Assembly (NCBI GenBank): GCA_004524515.1
Contig: SDNV01000006.1
Location: 1-46,880 of the forward strand
Reading direction: 5' to 3'
Length of the DNA: 46,880 nt
Source: Promethearchaeota archaeon
Lineage (GTDB): Archaea > Asgardarchaeota > Lokiarchaeia > Sigynarchaeales > SOKP01
In this document: positions 17,736-27,132 of the stretch, piece by piece
Numbering within the stretch: position 1 is the first letter of the stretch
Layout of the letters: each line of letters opens with the position of its first letter
Translations under genes and position numbers: made by a program
The notes under the pieces: generated by a model
Told to the model about the DNA's origin: nothing
Database searches by the model: none
Seen by the model: only the letters and a program-made list of their open reading frames with translations

Positions 17736-18308
17736 ATGCTAAGGAAAATAGTTGATATAAGTGTTTATAGAAAAGTTATTTTAAAAGACGGAACTGTGGT
17801 AATACTTAAAAGAATGACGCAGAATGACTATAAAAAAGATAAAAATTACGAATATGTTCATCAATGGTTAAATCAAATTAATAAATTTTTATCATATGAA
17901 TTTCAAAAAGTAGACATGGAACAAGATAAACAACTCTTTTTAAATTCATTAAACAACGCAGAAAATATTATTCTAGGTGCTCTGTATGACGAAAAAATTA
18001 TAGCACAATTAAAACTAAATGTTAATGTACTCTCGCCGAGAGAGAAGCATGTAGGAATCTGGAGCATTATGATTCATCCCGACTTCCAAAATAAAGGCCT
18101 AGCGACTCATCTTCTAACTTGCATTGAAATAATTGCTAAAAAAATTGGATTAAAAAGGTTGGAGGCAGAATATGTAGAGGGGAATATACAAGCTGAGGCG
18201 TTATATATCCAAAAACTGGGATATATCATAGAAGGCAGGAAAAAGATGGCCTTTAAACTCGATGATGATACCTTTAATGATAAAATACTAATTGGGAAGA
18301 TATTATGA
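17736..18308 (+). CDS. GNAT-family N-acetyltransferase
   Basis: A 190-residue acetyltransferase. The acetyl-CoA site is visible as IWSIMIHPDFQNKGLATHLL near residues 109-128 (P-x-x-x-x-x-G-x-(A/G) pattern), followed by EAEYVEGNIQAEALYIQKLG and the typical GYIIEGRKK. The acceptor is unknown; the layout matches RimJ/RimL-type or spermidine acetyltransferase-like enzymes. Divergent from the longin-like gene with a 254-base spacer. Confidence 0.87.
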   Translation: MLRKIVDISVYRKVILKDGTVVILKRMTQNDYKKDKNYEYVHQWLNQINKFLSYEFQKVDMEQDKQLFLNSLNNAENIILGALYDEKIIAQLKLNVNVLSPREKHVGIWSIMIHPDFQNKGLATHLLTCIEIIAKKIGLKRLEAEYVEGNIQAEALYIQKLGYIIEGRKKMAFKLDDDTFNDKILIGKIL

Positions 18309-18390
18309 ATAATCTTTATAAAATTATTATATATTTTTATAGGTAAACTTATCTAAAAATAAAAAAAGAAAAATAATGGTTTATTTAGAT

Positions 18391-19428
18391 TTATTGAATA
18401 GATTTTTGTGATTTTTTGAGTTGCTCTTCTGCGACTTTTACAATTGACTCTATTATATCAGAAACTTTATCAATGCTACGTATTACTCCGCAACTTTGAC
18501 CTAGTGGAATCGCACCTGTAACCAAGTCACCTCTTAAATAGACCGATTCATAATGCTTTCCATCTTCAATCAATTCTTCCATCGTAAAATCCCTTTCTTC
18601 AGCCATTTTTTCTTCCTTGCTATCTATGAGACCATGATGTAACGCATATTCATTTCTCCATAATCGAATTGGTCCCAAGAACCCCGTAACTAATATTGTA
18701 TCTTCCGGATTCGCAGGAGGGACGATTTCCTTGTATTTTACATGAAATTCACTTTCCTGTGAAGCGATAAATCTAGAACCCATTGCAATTGCTCCCGCTC
18801 CCAATCCAAGAGCAGCAGCAAGCCCATACCCATTTCCAAATGCTCCACAAGCAATAATGGGAAAATTGGGATGCTTCTCCTTTACTTGTTGAAGAAGAAC
18901 CAACGTACCAGTCTTTTCGTAGGATTGATGACCTCCCCCTTCACTTCCTGTGACAACCATTCCATCCACTCCCGAAGCAACGCATTTGTCAGCAAGCCAT
19001 GCTGCAGGGGCGACATGGAAATGTTTAATTTCACTCTTCGCTCTTAATTCTTGAAAATTTTTATTTTCAGGCAAGGTTCGTGAAGAACCCGCACTTGTGA
19101 GAGCATATATACATTGTTCTCTCACTCTCTGATTCTTCATGATGAATTTTGGGACATGTCTACAAAGGTGTTTTGCGTCAAATTGCATTCTACCGGTTCG
19201 AATATTGAATCCAAAGGGTTTATCGGTATGCTCAACAACATATTCCATATCTGCTACCATTTGCTTTAAGCTGTCATTCCCTAATAAGTTTGTATGACTT
19301 ATCACGCCCAATCCTCCAGCCTCCGAAACAGCAACAGTTAATTCTTTTGTATAAAAAGGACCCATAGGCGCTGCGAAGATTGGGTGCTTAATTCCGAACA
19401 TCTCGGTTATTTCCGTCTTTAAAACCAT
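18391..19428 (-). CDS. Nitronate monooxygenase / NPD-family flavoenzyme
   Basis: A 345-residue FMN TIM-barrel protein. Family features: PIFAAPMGPF near residue 16, EAGGLGVISH near 36, PFGFNIR near 71, then SGVDGMVVTGSEGGGHQS near 170, IIACGAFGNGYGLAAALGLGAGAIAMGSRFI near 192-222. The family includes nitronate monooxygenase and 2-nitropropane dioxygenase and also enoyl-ACP reductase II-like enzymes; the true substrate in an anaerobic archaeon is unclear. Single gene, AGGT ribosome binding site before the ATG. Confidence 0.88.
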   Translation of the reverse strand: MVLKTEITEMFGIKHPIFAAPMGPFYTKELTVAVSEAGGLGVISHTNLLGNDSLKQMVADMEYVVEHTDKPFGFNIRTGRMQFDAKHLCRHVPKFIMKNQRVREQCIYALTSAGSSRTLPENKNFQELRAKSEIKHFHVAPAAWLADKCVASGVDGMVVTGSEGGGHQSYEKTGTLVLLQQVKEKHPNFPIIACGAFGNGYGLAAALGLGAGAIAMGSRFIASQESEFHVKYKEIVPPANPEDTILVTGFLGPIRLWRNEYALHHGLIDSKEEKMAEERDFTMEELIEDGKHYESVYLRGDLVTGAIPLGQSCGVIRSIDKVSDIIESIVKVAEEQLKKSQKSIQ

Positions 19429-19645
19429 TTTAACTTACCTTTTTTCGCTCATCTAGATAATTTAATTATGATAATATGAAACGCAATAAAACTTAAAAGT
19501 CTTGATTTTAATAATCCTTAACATAATATAATATCAATTTTTATGTAATTTTATAAATAATGATGTAAAATGATTTTTTATATTATTAAATAATTTACTA
19601 ACATATCTTTTACATATTGGATTATAAACTCATAAAAGCCGATAT

Positions 19646-20296
19646 ATGAAAGGAAAGCCAAAATACTATACTGCGAATGATTTGGAGCAGTTAGCGGTAA
19701 TTAGCAACTGGAGAGGGTCGGGAAATGCTGATGATCCGCTTATTATTGATTCTTTTTCGCATTTTGAGGAAATATTTACTATCCAGAATTCGGAATTACA
19801 CATTCACGTTCAATCCACTCAATTCAAGAAAAAAGGTTATAAGATTTTGCAGAATCTAGAAAATTGTAAATATATTACTTTTCAAGACTGTGCTTTTGAC
19901 TCTCCAATCAGTTTATATAATTGTACAGATATAACGTTCGAATACTGCAATATAGATAATATTATTTTAAGTAAATCTTCACACAATTTCTTTAAAGAAA
20001 ATGTGATAAAGAAAATTATTATTTTTTCAAGTTGGGGCAATAGTTTTATAAATAATCAACTATCTCAAGATTCTAAACATCAAATAGAATTTTGGAATTT
20101 ACATAGAAAAGTGTTGAGAAGAATACTATTTTTTATCCTTTTTGGAGTATTAATTTCATTTCCTATATTTTATACTGTTTCCATACTTATAGGGCAGAAT
20201 TTTTTGTTTTATTTTATTATTTTAATATTTTTTACTCTCTTCATATTATACGGTATAAATATAAGCAGAAGAACTAAACCAAATGAAATTATATAG
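19646..20296 (+). CDS. Beta-helix-like protein with C-terminal membrane anchor
   Basis: A 216-residue protein. Residues about 20-145 contain turns typical of NosD-like right-handed beta-helices: RGSGNADDPLIID, then short strands ending in Asn or Cys (LENCKYITFQDCAFDSPISL, NCTDITFEYCNIDNI, SSHNFFKENVI, SWGNSFINNQL). Two hydrophobic helices follow (RILFFILFGVLISFPIFYTV and FLFYFIILIFFTLFILY). The helix part may lie on the cytosolic or outer face. Much shorter than usual NosD-like proteins, so it may be a small surface or scaffold protein. It ends in TAG. Confidence 0.6.
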   Translation: MKGKPKYYTANDLEQLAVISNWRGSGNADDPLIIDSFSHFEEIFTIQNSELHIHVQSTQFKKKGYKILQNLENCKYITFQDCAFDSPISLYNCTDITFEYCNIDNIILSKSSHNFFKENVIKKIIIFSSWGNSFINNQLSQDSKHQIEFWNLHRKVLRRILFFILFGVLISFPIFYTVSILIGQNFLFYFIILIFFTLFILYGINISRRTKPNEII

Positions 20297-20729
20297 CTCA
20301 AATATATTGATTTTTGATCTAAATATATAAGAAAATAAATTTTCAATAAATCTATTCTTTAGGTTAAAATCAAAATATTCAATAAATGGGAATCCAATTC
20401 CTCATGAAATGATATTTAAGGCATTAAATTGTAAAATATATTTATGATATTATAATGTTAGAAGAAAAATATTCCCTATTTGGAGATAAAAAATTATTTA
20501 ACAATAAATGATCAATAATGTGTTAAAAAATATGATATTAAATTTTGTGTATTATTTTAAGGAAACATTTAAATAGTAATAGGATATAAATGAGGATTAT
20601 ATAATAAATAAATTTTTGAGCAATAGTGCATAGGCACTAATGCCCAGCATTGATGCCCAATCTATCAATTCTAGAAATTCACTTAAATAATAAGAAAACT
20701 TGCCTTAAATTAGAGCTCAGGTATTAATC
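20297..20729 (+). promoter_or_regulatory. Spacer and likely promoter of the CD36-family gene
   Basis: About 430 bases with no convincing gene. A good archaeal BRE/TATA candidate, GGAAACATTTAAATAG, lies at 20561-20576. If transcription starts about 25 bases later, the leader of the CD36-family mRNA would be roughly 130 bases. That leader holds the imperfect repeat CACTAATGCCCAG / CATTGATGCCCAA at about 20635-20662, the only GC-rich spot in the spacer. Confidence 0.4.
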
Positions 20730-23204
20730 ATGATAAAAAAAACAAAGAAGGGCGGAACGACTGCTACTCAAACCATAGATAAAACCCAACCTAGCAAGAG
20801 AGTAGCAATCACCGCCTTTTTAATTTTAACCTTAGGGATTGCGATGCTGCCAACCAGCTTAGTCTTAAATAATGTAATAGCTGCGGAAATCGATAAAGGT
20901 ATAGAGGAACAAATAACAGTACCCGATCCTGAAGATGATGATTATGAGGAATGGAAGGACAATGATTATGATGGTGCTGTACCTATATATACTAAATTCT
21001 ACATGTGGAACCTGACCAATCCTGAAGCAACTTTAGCTGGAAAAAAGCCCATTTTTGAGGAATTAGGCCCTTATAAATTTCGAGAGTATTCCTACAAATA
21101 TAATGTTAAGTTTGATGAAGATGAAGTTACGTTCAGTCAATATACCAGGTATAAATTTATCGATGAGGATTCCAGTGGCACTTTGAGCGATAATATCACA
21201 AATTTCAATCCCGCCTATTTAGGGGTTTTGCACGAGACGGGTAGCGAAGAGCGTTTAATCCAAGTAATGTTTCCAAAAGTTCTTCAAGAAGTAAGAACTC
21301 TTTTCGAAGAGGAATTAGATGCCACAATGGAAGATCTTTTAACGGAAGAGGGTATTTATGACATGTTAGTTGGAGCAATAGAAGATATCATTAATGATTT
21401 AGGTACTGAACTTGATGAGGATATAATACATACAATTGCAACAACCATGGTTGATCTTCTTACCGCAATAATACCATTGGATGTTCTGGTACTCACGATG
21501 ATTTACTCTATGCCCGGTTCGCGAGAAATTTTTTATGAAGAATGGGCAAATGATTATTTTCCTGAGGTTGATCTAAATGTAACTTTCTTAATAGATCATT
21601 TTATGGGCATTCTTGAAAGTATTATTGATCTACTTCTTGATATAATTTTCTGGTGGGATCTTTTTGGATGGTTTAGACCTCAAGCTGAAGAATTTCTAAT
21701 AGGTTTATTTGCAGAACTGTTAGCTGAAGATTCTCCCCTTATGCTATTAATAAAAGAACTTTTTGGGGGTATGATCCAAGATTTAGGGGCTCAAATAGTT
21801 GATGAGGAGGGCAGCACAACTGGTGAAGGTGTAGATATCGATGGCCGAGATCCTTATAATTATCCCGGATCATATGCAGATCTAAATATTTCTATGCATA
21901 GTTTCGGAGGATCAGGTATTAATCAATCTCAATCTCAGGCTCTTTGGGATGAGACTAATCCACTTTCACTTACTGGTTTTGATGGACTTGAAAATCCCCT
22001 TTGGTTTAATGCTCTTAAAGAAGAAGATACAGAGAATAAGGCGCTTATAATGGATGAATTTAATCTGAGTGAAACCCAAATGGATTATATTTTGGACTGG
22101 ATTGATGTAAGTCGGGATGGTTGGCTCAAAAATTTATGTGAATGGCAAATCCTTGAATGGAATAGTGGACTTATAACTACTCGCACGGTTGAGGAATGGC
22201 TTTTTTATGCAAATGATACCTTGGTATATAACCAAGATCCTGAACGAGCAATGGTTGGCATTTTTTCCAATTGTCATAACACTAGTGAGGCTGATGAGGC
22301 TCATGTCAATAGATATACAATAAAAACCGGCAAGGGGGATATAACGGAAGTATGTCAGACCGTTGAATTTAATGGGGATGATGAAATCGAGATTTGGGCA
22401 GAGGATGTGGGGCTTGCCGGTACTGATGGAGCTCAATTCGCTCCAGGGGTTTCATGGCAAGGGAATTTAGAAGTATTCGTGCCGGATTTAATGAGATTAG
22501 TTGAATTTGAATTTGACGAATTTACAAATCTATACGATATCGAGCTCTACCGATTTAAAATGGCGGACGATACTTTTGAAGTGGATTCAGATTACTTTAT
22601 GACTATTGATGGATGTGCTAATATGTTACCAGATTTAGGAACGCCTGTATATCTTAGCAAACCACATTTTCTTGATGGGGATGATAATTTAATAAATTCA
22701 ATAGGCGGAATGTCAGAGGCAGATAAAGATAAACATGACACTTACATAGAGGTTGAGCCAATAACAGGTATCACCATGAATGCTCGTTCTAGAATGCAAG
22801 TGAACCTAAAAGTTCAACAAACTGATCAATGGTATGTAAATGTCTCAGAATTGGTAATGCCTATTTTGTGGCTCGATACAAAAGGAAGAATAACGGAAGA
22901 GAAAGCTGATGAATTTAAAGATCTTGTGTATGGGGCACTTGATTTACAACGTGATCTACGGTTAATAGTACTAGGAATTGGAGCTGCGCTTTTATTCCCG
23001 GGTGCGAAAGTTACAAGCACTCAATCTATAAAAAGACAAAGAATTAGGTCTGAAAAAGCGTTTTTAGCTTCTAAAAAGAAGAAAAAACTTCTCAATGCCA
23101 AAATTTCAAATCTCAAGAATAAAGAAACTTTAAAATCAAATAGCAATTCAGAACAGGAGCTTAATAAAATTTCAGTTCCTCAAAATGAACAAAATAAAAG
23201 CTAA
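20730..23204 (+). CDS. CD36/LIMP-2/SR-BI family membrane protein
   Basis: An 824-residue two-pass protein. A first helix lies at about 25-52 and a last one at about 743-757, with a very basic 67-residue C-terminal tail, the hairpin topology of CD36. Family motifs run along the whole ectodomain: PIYTKFYMWNLTNPEATLAG (85-104), EELGPYKFREY (110-120), NFNPAYLGVL, then TPVYLSKPHFLDG, TYIEVEPITGITM, RMQVNLKVQ and VMPILWLDTKG near the C-terminus. Four ectodomain cysteines and many N-x-S/T sites are present. Residues about 185-350 form an extra, partly hydrophobic helical insert. In eukaryotes the family binds lipids and lipoproteins and offers a hydrophobic tunnel. Here lipid uptake or transfer at the cell surface is inferred. 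Confidence 0.93.
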   Translation: MIKKTKKGGTTATQTIDKTQPSKRVAITAFLILTLGIAMLPTSLVLNNVIAAEIDKGIEEQITVPDPEDDDYEEWKDNDYDGAVPIYTKFYMWNLTNPEATLAGKKPIFEELGPYKFREYSYKYNVKFDEDEVTFSQYTRYKFIDEDSSGTLSDNITNFNPAYLGVLHETGSEERLIQVMFPKVLQEVRTLFEEELDATMEDLLTEEGIYDMLVGAIEDIINDLGTELDEDIIHTIATTMVDLLTAIIPLDVLVLTMIYSMPGSREIFYEEWANDYFPEVDLNVTFLIDHFMGILESIIDLLLDIIFWWDLFGWFRPQAEEFLIGLFAELLAEDSPLMLLIKELFGGMIQDLGAQIVDEEGSTTGEGVDIDGRDPYNYPGSYADLNISMHSFGGSGINQSQSQALWDETNPLSLTGFDGLENPLWFNALKEEDTENKALIMDEFNLSETQMDYILDWIDVSRDGWLKNLCEWQILEWNSGLITTRTVEEWLFYANDTLVYNQDPERAMVGIFSNCHNTSEADEAHVNRYTIKTGKGDITEVCQTVEFNGDDEIEIWAEDVGLAGTDGAQFAPGVSWQGNLEVFVPDLMRLVEFEFDEFTNLYDIELYRFKMADDTFEVDSDYFMTIDGCANMLPDLGTPVYLSKPHFLDGDDNLINSIGGMSEADKDKHDTYIEVEPITGITMNARSRMQVNLKVQQTDQWYVNVSELVMPILWLDTKGRITEEKADEFKDLVYGALDLQRDLRLIVLGIGAALLFPGAKVTSTQSIKRQRIRSEKAFLASKKKKKLLNAKISNLKNKETLKSNSNSEQELNKISVPQNEQNKS

Positions 23205-23715
23205 AATGTTTATATTCATTATTAATTTTTTTCTTTTCTGATTTCTCATATTGGTTTTGTGATTTATTAACCATAATATCTTTATTTTTCAATAGAAAAA
23301 CCTTGGAGAAGTTTTGAAGAAATATTGGCTCTGACAGAAATGTATAAAAGAACAATGAGAGTTAAATATCCCTTCTTCTTAGTTAATACTGATAATTAGA
23401 TTATCAAAAAAGAGAAAGAGGAAATCAATCCCAATCTACATAAAATAAGGAGAATTAAACATTTCATCTAAAAAATGTTTAATAAAGGGCGAAATCCAAT
23501 TTTAGATGAGGATTGAAATTTCCTCCAATGATTATAATGTATTATCACCTATAAAAATTTTTAGTAATATTAGAATAATTTAATTGTAGTATGTCTCTTT
23601 TTAAGTATCTTTTTTAAAAATAAACAAGAAAATCAAAGGGCTTCTTTTCTTTATAAAGATTTGAAATTTAATTTGTGTCACGTAAATAAAAAATTAATCG
23701 AAGGTGGCACAGTAA
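23205..23715. other. Gene-free spacer holding repeat copy C
   Basis: About 510 bases without a convincing gene. The minus-strand frame at 23161-23355 is AT-driven and starts inside the CD36-family gene. The main content is the hairpin repeat at 23406-23520. A ribosome binding site (GGTGG) sits before the gene at 23716. Confidence 0.5.
23406..23520 (+). repeat. Dispersed hairpin repeat, copy C
   Basis: Blocks in order: purine-rich AAAAGAGAAAGAGGAAAT, then TCTACATAAAATAAGGAG, then a perfect 11-bp stem ATTAAACATTT / AAATGTTTAAT with an 8-base loop at 23454-23483, then AAGGGCGAAATCCAAT. The last 16 bases are identical in copy D (39560-39690, other strand). Copies A and B near the endonuclease gene share the same order of blocks. 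A third, weaker inverted pair AATCC / GGATT follows. Confidence 0.7.
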
Positions 23716-24147
23716 ATGGAATGCTATGAAATCTCAACTATTTGGTCTCATCATTATATTACTTATGATCCACTTTTAGATGAAGTGTTAGAATGTCCCG
23801 CAAAATTTAAACTCCGTTCTAAAAAGGATAAATTTTTTGCCAGATGCGGTGACTATTTAAAACTGGATAAAAAAAACATTTGGTTACAATTTCATTATGA
23901 GAATTTTGCGCGATGTCGCCTTGTAGCATATATTGAAGATGATTTCTTTAAAATCTGGAGCATCATCAGCACTCCTAAGAGAGCGGGAATAGCCACAAGA
24001 ACACTCGAATTTATTAATGAAAAAATTAAGGAAATGGGGTGTAATTTGGATCTCTATGTTGTTGATGTCTGGCCCGTTGCTCAGGAATTTTGGAAAAAAA
24101 TGAAAAAACGCAACTTAATTATGGATTTTGAAAATTATGAGAAATAA
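23716..24147 (+). CDS. GNAT-like acetyltransferase
   Basis: A 143-residue protein. IWSIISTPKRAGIATRTLEF near residues 80-99 resembles the GNAT acetyl-CoA loop (P-x-x-R-x-G-I-A-T), though the usual R-G-x-G is R-A-G-I. It is followed by EKIKEMGCNLDLYVVDVWP and AQEFWKKMKKRN, the normal last strand and helix. The acceptor is unknown. GGTGG lies before the first of two closely spaced ATGs. Confidence 0.65.
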   Translation: MECYEISTIWSHHYITYDPLLDEVLECPAKFKLRSKKDKFFARCGDYLKLDKKNIWLQFHYENFARCRLVAYIEDDFFKIWSIISTPKRAGIATRTLEFINEKIKEMGCNLDLYVVDVWPVAQEFWKKMKKRNLIMDFENYEK

Positions 24148-24253
24148 GGTTAATAATTTCAGAAATTCCTGAAAATTTTCATTTTAACTTAATATCTCGC
24201 TTAATTATATATATGGAATATTTATCGTAAATTCACAAAAAAGATCAACTTTA

Positions 24254-25162
24254 TTATAACCAATTTACTTTTAGTGGTTTCCGAACGGGAACTCTACGAT
24301 ATTTCGCTACAGGATAACCAATTGCTAGAGAGTATCCCACTACATGTTTTAACGGAATCTTAGCAAGTTTCGAGACGGACCGGTATATATTAAAAAACGC
24401 CGTAATATAACCTAACGAACACGTCCCTAAGCCTAAAGTTTCTGCAGCAAGCATGATCTGTCCCGCAGCTAAACTACAATTTTCTATTAATGATGCTGCG
24501 TCTTTAGGAGAATGGATTATAATAAGTTCGGCATTCCATCGCCAAACTTCTTTTCCCTGTTCAATTCGGATTAATTTTCTTTTAAAAGATGGAATTCTTT
24601 CCTCAGCTGTTTCCAATAAATCTTCTGGAAAGGCCTTCCGAAGCGATTCTCTTCCCTCTTCGGTTTCAAATTTATTAACTAAATTCCTAACTTGTAAATT
24701 AATTTCATTTGAAATTCTTTCCAATAATTCACGATCTTGTATCACCGTGAAATAGACATTTTGTTCATTATGTCCGGTTGCTGAATACCTCCCTGCTGCA
24801 TTTAAAATCTTCTCTATTAAATCTTTAGGAACGGATTTCTCTTGAAATTGCCTTCGTGATCTTCTTATTTGAAAAATTTTTGCTAATGCATCGAAAGAGG
24901 GTAAATCTTCTCTGTCCGGCAATTTCCTTATTTCTTCTTGAGGATAAGCTTTTAAACTTATAATATTAACAAGACAAACTGCAACACAATGACCGCATTC
25001 AACACAACAATCTTCAAAATCTTCAACTAAATGAATCATATCATCCTCAAAATAATAACAACTACACTCCTCCACACAAGCCTGACATTTAGTACAATCC
25101 TCAATCTTAATATGAATTTTAGAATTTTCTAATACTTCGGAGTTGGCTATATTATCACTCAT
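24254..25162 (-). CDS. Ferredoxin-nitroreductase fusion protein
   Basis: A 302-residue fusion. Residues about 20-62 hold two [4Fe-4S] motifs, CTKCQACVEEC and CCVECGHCVAVC. The rest is an FMN-dependent nitroreductase: IRRSRRQFQEKSVPKDLIEKIL near 97-118, SATGHNEQN near 127, LAAETLGLGTCSLGY near 240, and VGYSLAIGYPVAKYRR near 275. The fusion lets the enzyme take electrons from a ferredoxin chain; the substrate is unknown. I use the ATG at 25162, with AAGTGAT just upstream, in preference to a GTG at 25171. Confidence 0.9.
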   Translation of the reverse strand: MSDNIANSEVLENSKIHIKIEDCTKCQACVEECSCYYFEDDMIHLVEDFEDCCVECGHCVAVCLVNIISLKAYPQEEIRKLPDREDLPSFDALAKIFQIRRSRRQFQEKSVPKDLIEKILNAAGRYSATGHNEQNVYFTVIQDRELLERISNEINLQVRNLVNKFETEEGRESLRKAFPEDLLETAEERIPSFKRKLIRIEQGKEVWRWNAELIIIHSPKDAASLIENCSLAAGQIMLAAETLGLGTCSLGYITAFFNIYRSVSKLAKIPLKHVVGYSLAIGYPVAKYRRVPVRKPLKVNWL

Positions 25163-25333
25163 AAATATCACTTTATGGCTATTTTCAGTGTTTATGATTA
25201 TATATGAATTTGGTAAATATCTTTCGATTTTAAATTATAAATAACCTTTGTGCATTTCAATATGATGAAAATATGAAGTTTGAAATTAAGAGTTGGTATG
25301 AACAGATCTCGAATTAGGCAGCTTAGGAAAAGA

Positions 25334-25398
25334 AAAAAGAGTAAAAGGAACCCAAATTCGAATGAATTTACATAAGTAGGAGAGAATTAAACTCGTAC
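25334..25398 (+). repeat. 65-bp direct repeat, left copy (copy A, half element)
   Basis: Identical base for base to 27229-27293. It contains the family blocks GTAAAAGGAACCCAAATTCG, TTTACATAAG, and GAATTAAACTCGTAC, but stops exactly at the middle of the hairpin loop: the right half (GAGCTTAAT, AGGGCGAA) is missing here and present in copy B. Flanks diverge at once on the right side and after a few A bases on the left. The surrounding spacer 25163-25525 has no other convincing gene; a 25-codon basic frame (MNRSRIRQLRKRKKSKR) overlaps the repeat and is not trusted. Confidence 0.85.
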
Positions 25399-25480
25399 TC
25401 TTATCGTAAAAAATTCTTAAAGCTGTCTTAATTTAAATAGATAAAAAATTATTATACTATTAAGATAAAAAACTTTTTGC

Positions 25481-25538
25481 AGGGTTATTGTGAAGTGGTA
25501 GATTATTGTTTAGGGTTATTGTGAAGTGGATGATTATT
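25481..25538 (+). repeat. Tandem duplication over the endonuclease start
   Basis: AGGGTTATTGTGAAGTGG at 25481-25498 recurs at 25512-25529, and each copy is followed by a near-identical (T/A)(A/T)GATTATT. The period is 31 bases. The endonuclease GTG start lies inside the second copy. A local duplication of this kind is a common scar of break repair. Confidence 0.75.
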
Positions 25539-27112
25539 ATTCCTATGCGTTAACGGATACTTCTAAGCAAGTTCCCAGCATTCAGACGGTCGAAAGCATT
25601 TTACGGCAGATTAGCCACCCTGCTCAACAAGGAAGATACATCCAAGCACTCGTTAAAGAATATCTCACCTTGGATAAAATCAATCCCATATTGGAAAAGA
25701 GCCAGCGCGGAGAGGTACTTACCCTAGAAGAGAGAAAGCTACTGGACTTAGATATATATGTTAAAGGTGGAAATGTTCGAGGTAATACTGATGGAAAAGA
25801 ATCATATTCAATCCTTGATCTTTTCCGTGATATTAAAAAAGATGTTAGCTTGATTATGGGAAGTAACGTTAATTTTAGAGTTTTATCTATTAATTATCTT
25901 ATGAAGAAAAGTAAGTGGTATGTCAATGATTTGATTTTGCGTTCAAAGAGAGATCCAAGTTATACCTTAAAGATCAGTATGTTAAATGCTTATGAAAGGT
26001 CTTTAAGGCAAGTATTAGGAAATAATATATATCAATTAAAGTTTAAGGGATTTTTTGATAAGTATAGATGTATTAGCTCAAATGGGCCAACATTAATAAA
26101 GCATCCTAATTTAATAAGTGATTATTTCCAAATAATAGATACTAAAGATAAAGCTTATTGGTTTGGCTGGTTATTAGCAGAGGCTACTTTATCATCTAGA
26201 GGGAATAAATTAAGCATCAGTATCTCGATTGATGATATTTTATTATTGAAAAGATTTATTAATGATCTTGATTTGAATCCTAAAAAATACGAATTTAATA
26301 GAAGATTTAATAATAAGACAGGTAAATTTTATTATTCACTTAGAATTAAGTTTAGTGATAATAAGATCAAGCGAGATTTAGTAAAGCTTGGATTTCCGAC
26401 AGGTAAAAAGTCTCATTTAATTCGTTTCCCTAGTTTTTCTGATCCAAGTTTAGAAATGGCGTGTCTTATGGGTTTTTTTGATGGGGATGGATCTCATTCC
26501 ACAGGCTCGCCGATTATTTATAGTAAAAGTGAAAAATTTTTGAGAGATGTTATATGTAAATTTGAAATTGTAAACGAAATAAGTTTACAAGAAAGATCTT
26601 TAGAAGATGGGAGAATAGAGAAATATTATTCTTTGAATTTGGGTGGCAGTCTTTTTAATAAATTATTAGAAAATATTGATGGAAAGAGCTTGCCAAGAAA
26701 ACAGAGGTCCTATTTTGAGAGAAATGGGATCCTTTTTACTAGAGACGAATTAGAAAAAATTATTATTGATAATCCTGGAATCTCAAAAAGAGAGATTGCT
26801 AAGTTGCATATAGAGTTAAAAGGTCAATATATATCTGATAAGACTATTGCAAAATTTATTGATAAGTGGAATATCGATTATTTATCTTTAAAAGAGTATA
26901 GAATTAAACGCATAAAGGCTTTATTATTGGAAAGATTGAGTCTTGATCATATATACAATGATGAATTTAATTGTGCGTGGGGAAAGTATAGAATTAAATA
27001 TTTTTTTGCTGATATATTCAAAGGGGATCCACAAATTAAAGCAGATAAGGATATTTTAAAGCAAATTACTGAAATTTACGGACCTAAAGGCAATGCCAAC
27101 CTTTTAGGTTAA
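25526..27112 (+). CDS. LAGLIDADG homing endonuclease
   Basis: A 528-residue protein with two LAGLIDADG helices: YWFGWLLAEATL at 211-222 (acidic E219) and MACLMGFFDGDGSHS at 311-325 (DGDG form). Between and after them are the expected DNA-binding strands (KLSISISIDDILLLKRFI). Residues about 415-460 (FTRDELEKIIIDNPGISKRE) look like an HTH. The first ~80 codons are visibly richer in G and C than the rest and read like part of another protein (QVPSIQTVESILRQI), so the gene may be fused to a captured piece. The start is a GTG at 25526 just after an in-frame TAG. No intein splice residues are seen. It lies between two identical 65-bp repeats. Confidence 0.87.
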   Translation: MDDYYSYALTDTSKQVPSIQTVESILRQISHPAQQGRYIQALVKEYLTLDKINPILEKSQRGEVLTLEERKLLDLDIYVKGGNVRGNTDGKESYSILDLFRDIKKDVSLIMGSNVNFRVLSINYLMKKSKWYVNDLILRSKRDPSYTLKISMLNAYERSLRQVLGNNIYQLKFKGFFDKYRCISSNGPTLIKHPNLISDYFQIIDTKDKAYWFGWLLAEATLSSRGNKLSISISIDDILLLKRFINDLDLNPKKYEFNRRFNNKTGKFYYSLRIKFSDNKIKRDLVKLGFPTGKKSHLIRFPSFSDPSLEMACLMGFFDGDGSHSTGSPIIYSKSEKFLRDVICKFEIVNEISLQERSLEDGRIEKYYSLNLGGSLFNKLLENIDGKSLPRKQRSYFERNGILFTRDELEKIIIDNPGISKREIAKLHIELKGQYISDKTIAKFIDKWNIDYLSLKEYRIKRIKALLLERLSLDHIYNDEFNCAWGKYRIKYFFADIFKGDPQIKADKDILKQITEIYGPKGNANLLG

Positions 27113-27132
27113 AATTTTAAATGTTATTTAAA

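Noticed and set aside
23161..23355. Minus-strand frame of 64 codons after the CD36-family gene
   Set aside because: Low-complexity Lys/Phe-rich translation that overlaps the end of the CD36-family gene.
25298..25376. 25-codon Arg/Lys-rich frame overlapping repeat copy A
   Set aside because: The frame is not kept in copy B despite the identical 65 bases, so the coding look is due to the purine-rich repeat.
25526..27112. Intein or group I intron explanation for the LAGLIDADG gene
   Set aside because: No Cys/Ser start and His-Asn end of an intein, no flanking extein halves in frame, and no intron-like core was seen; a free-standing gene fits better.
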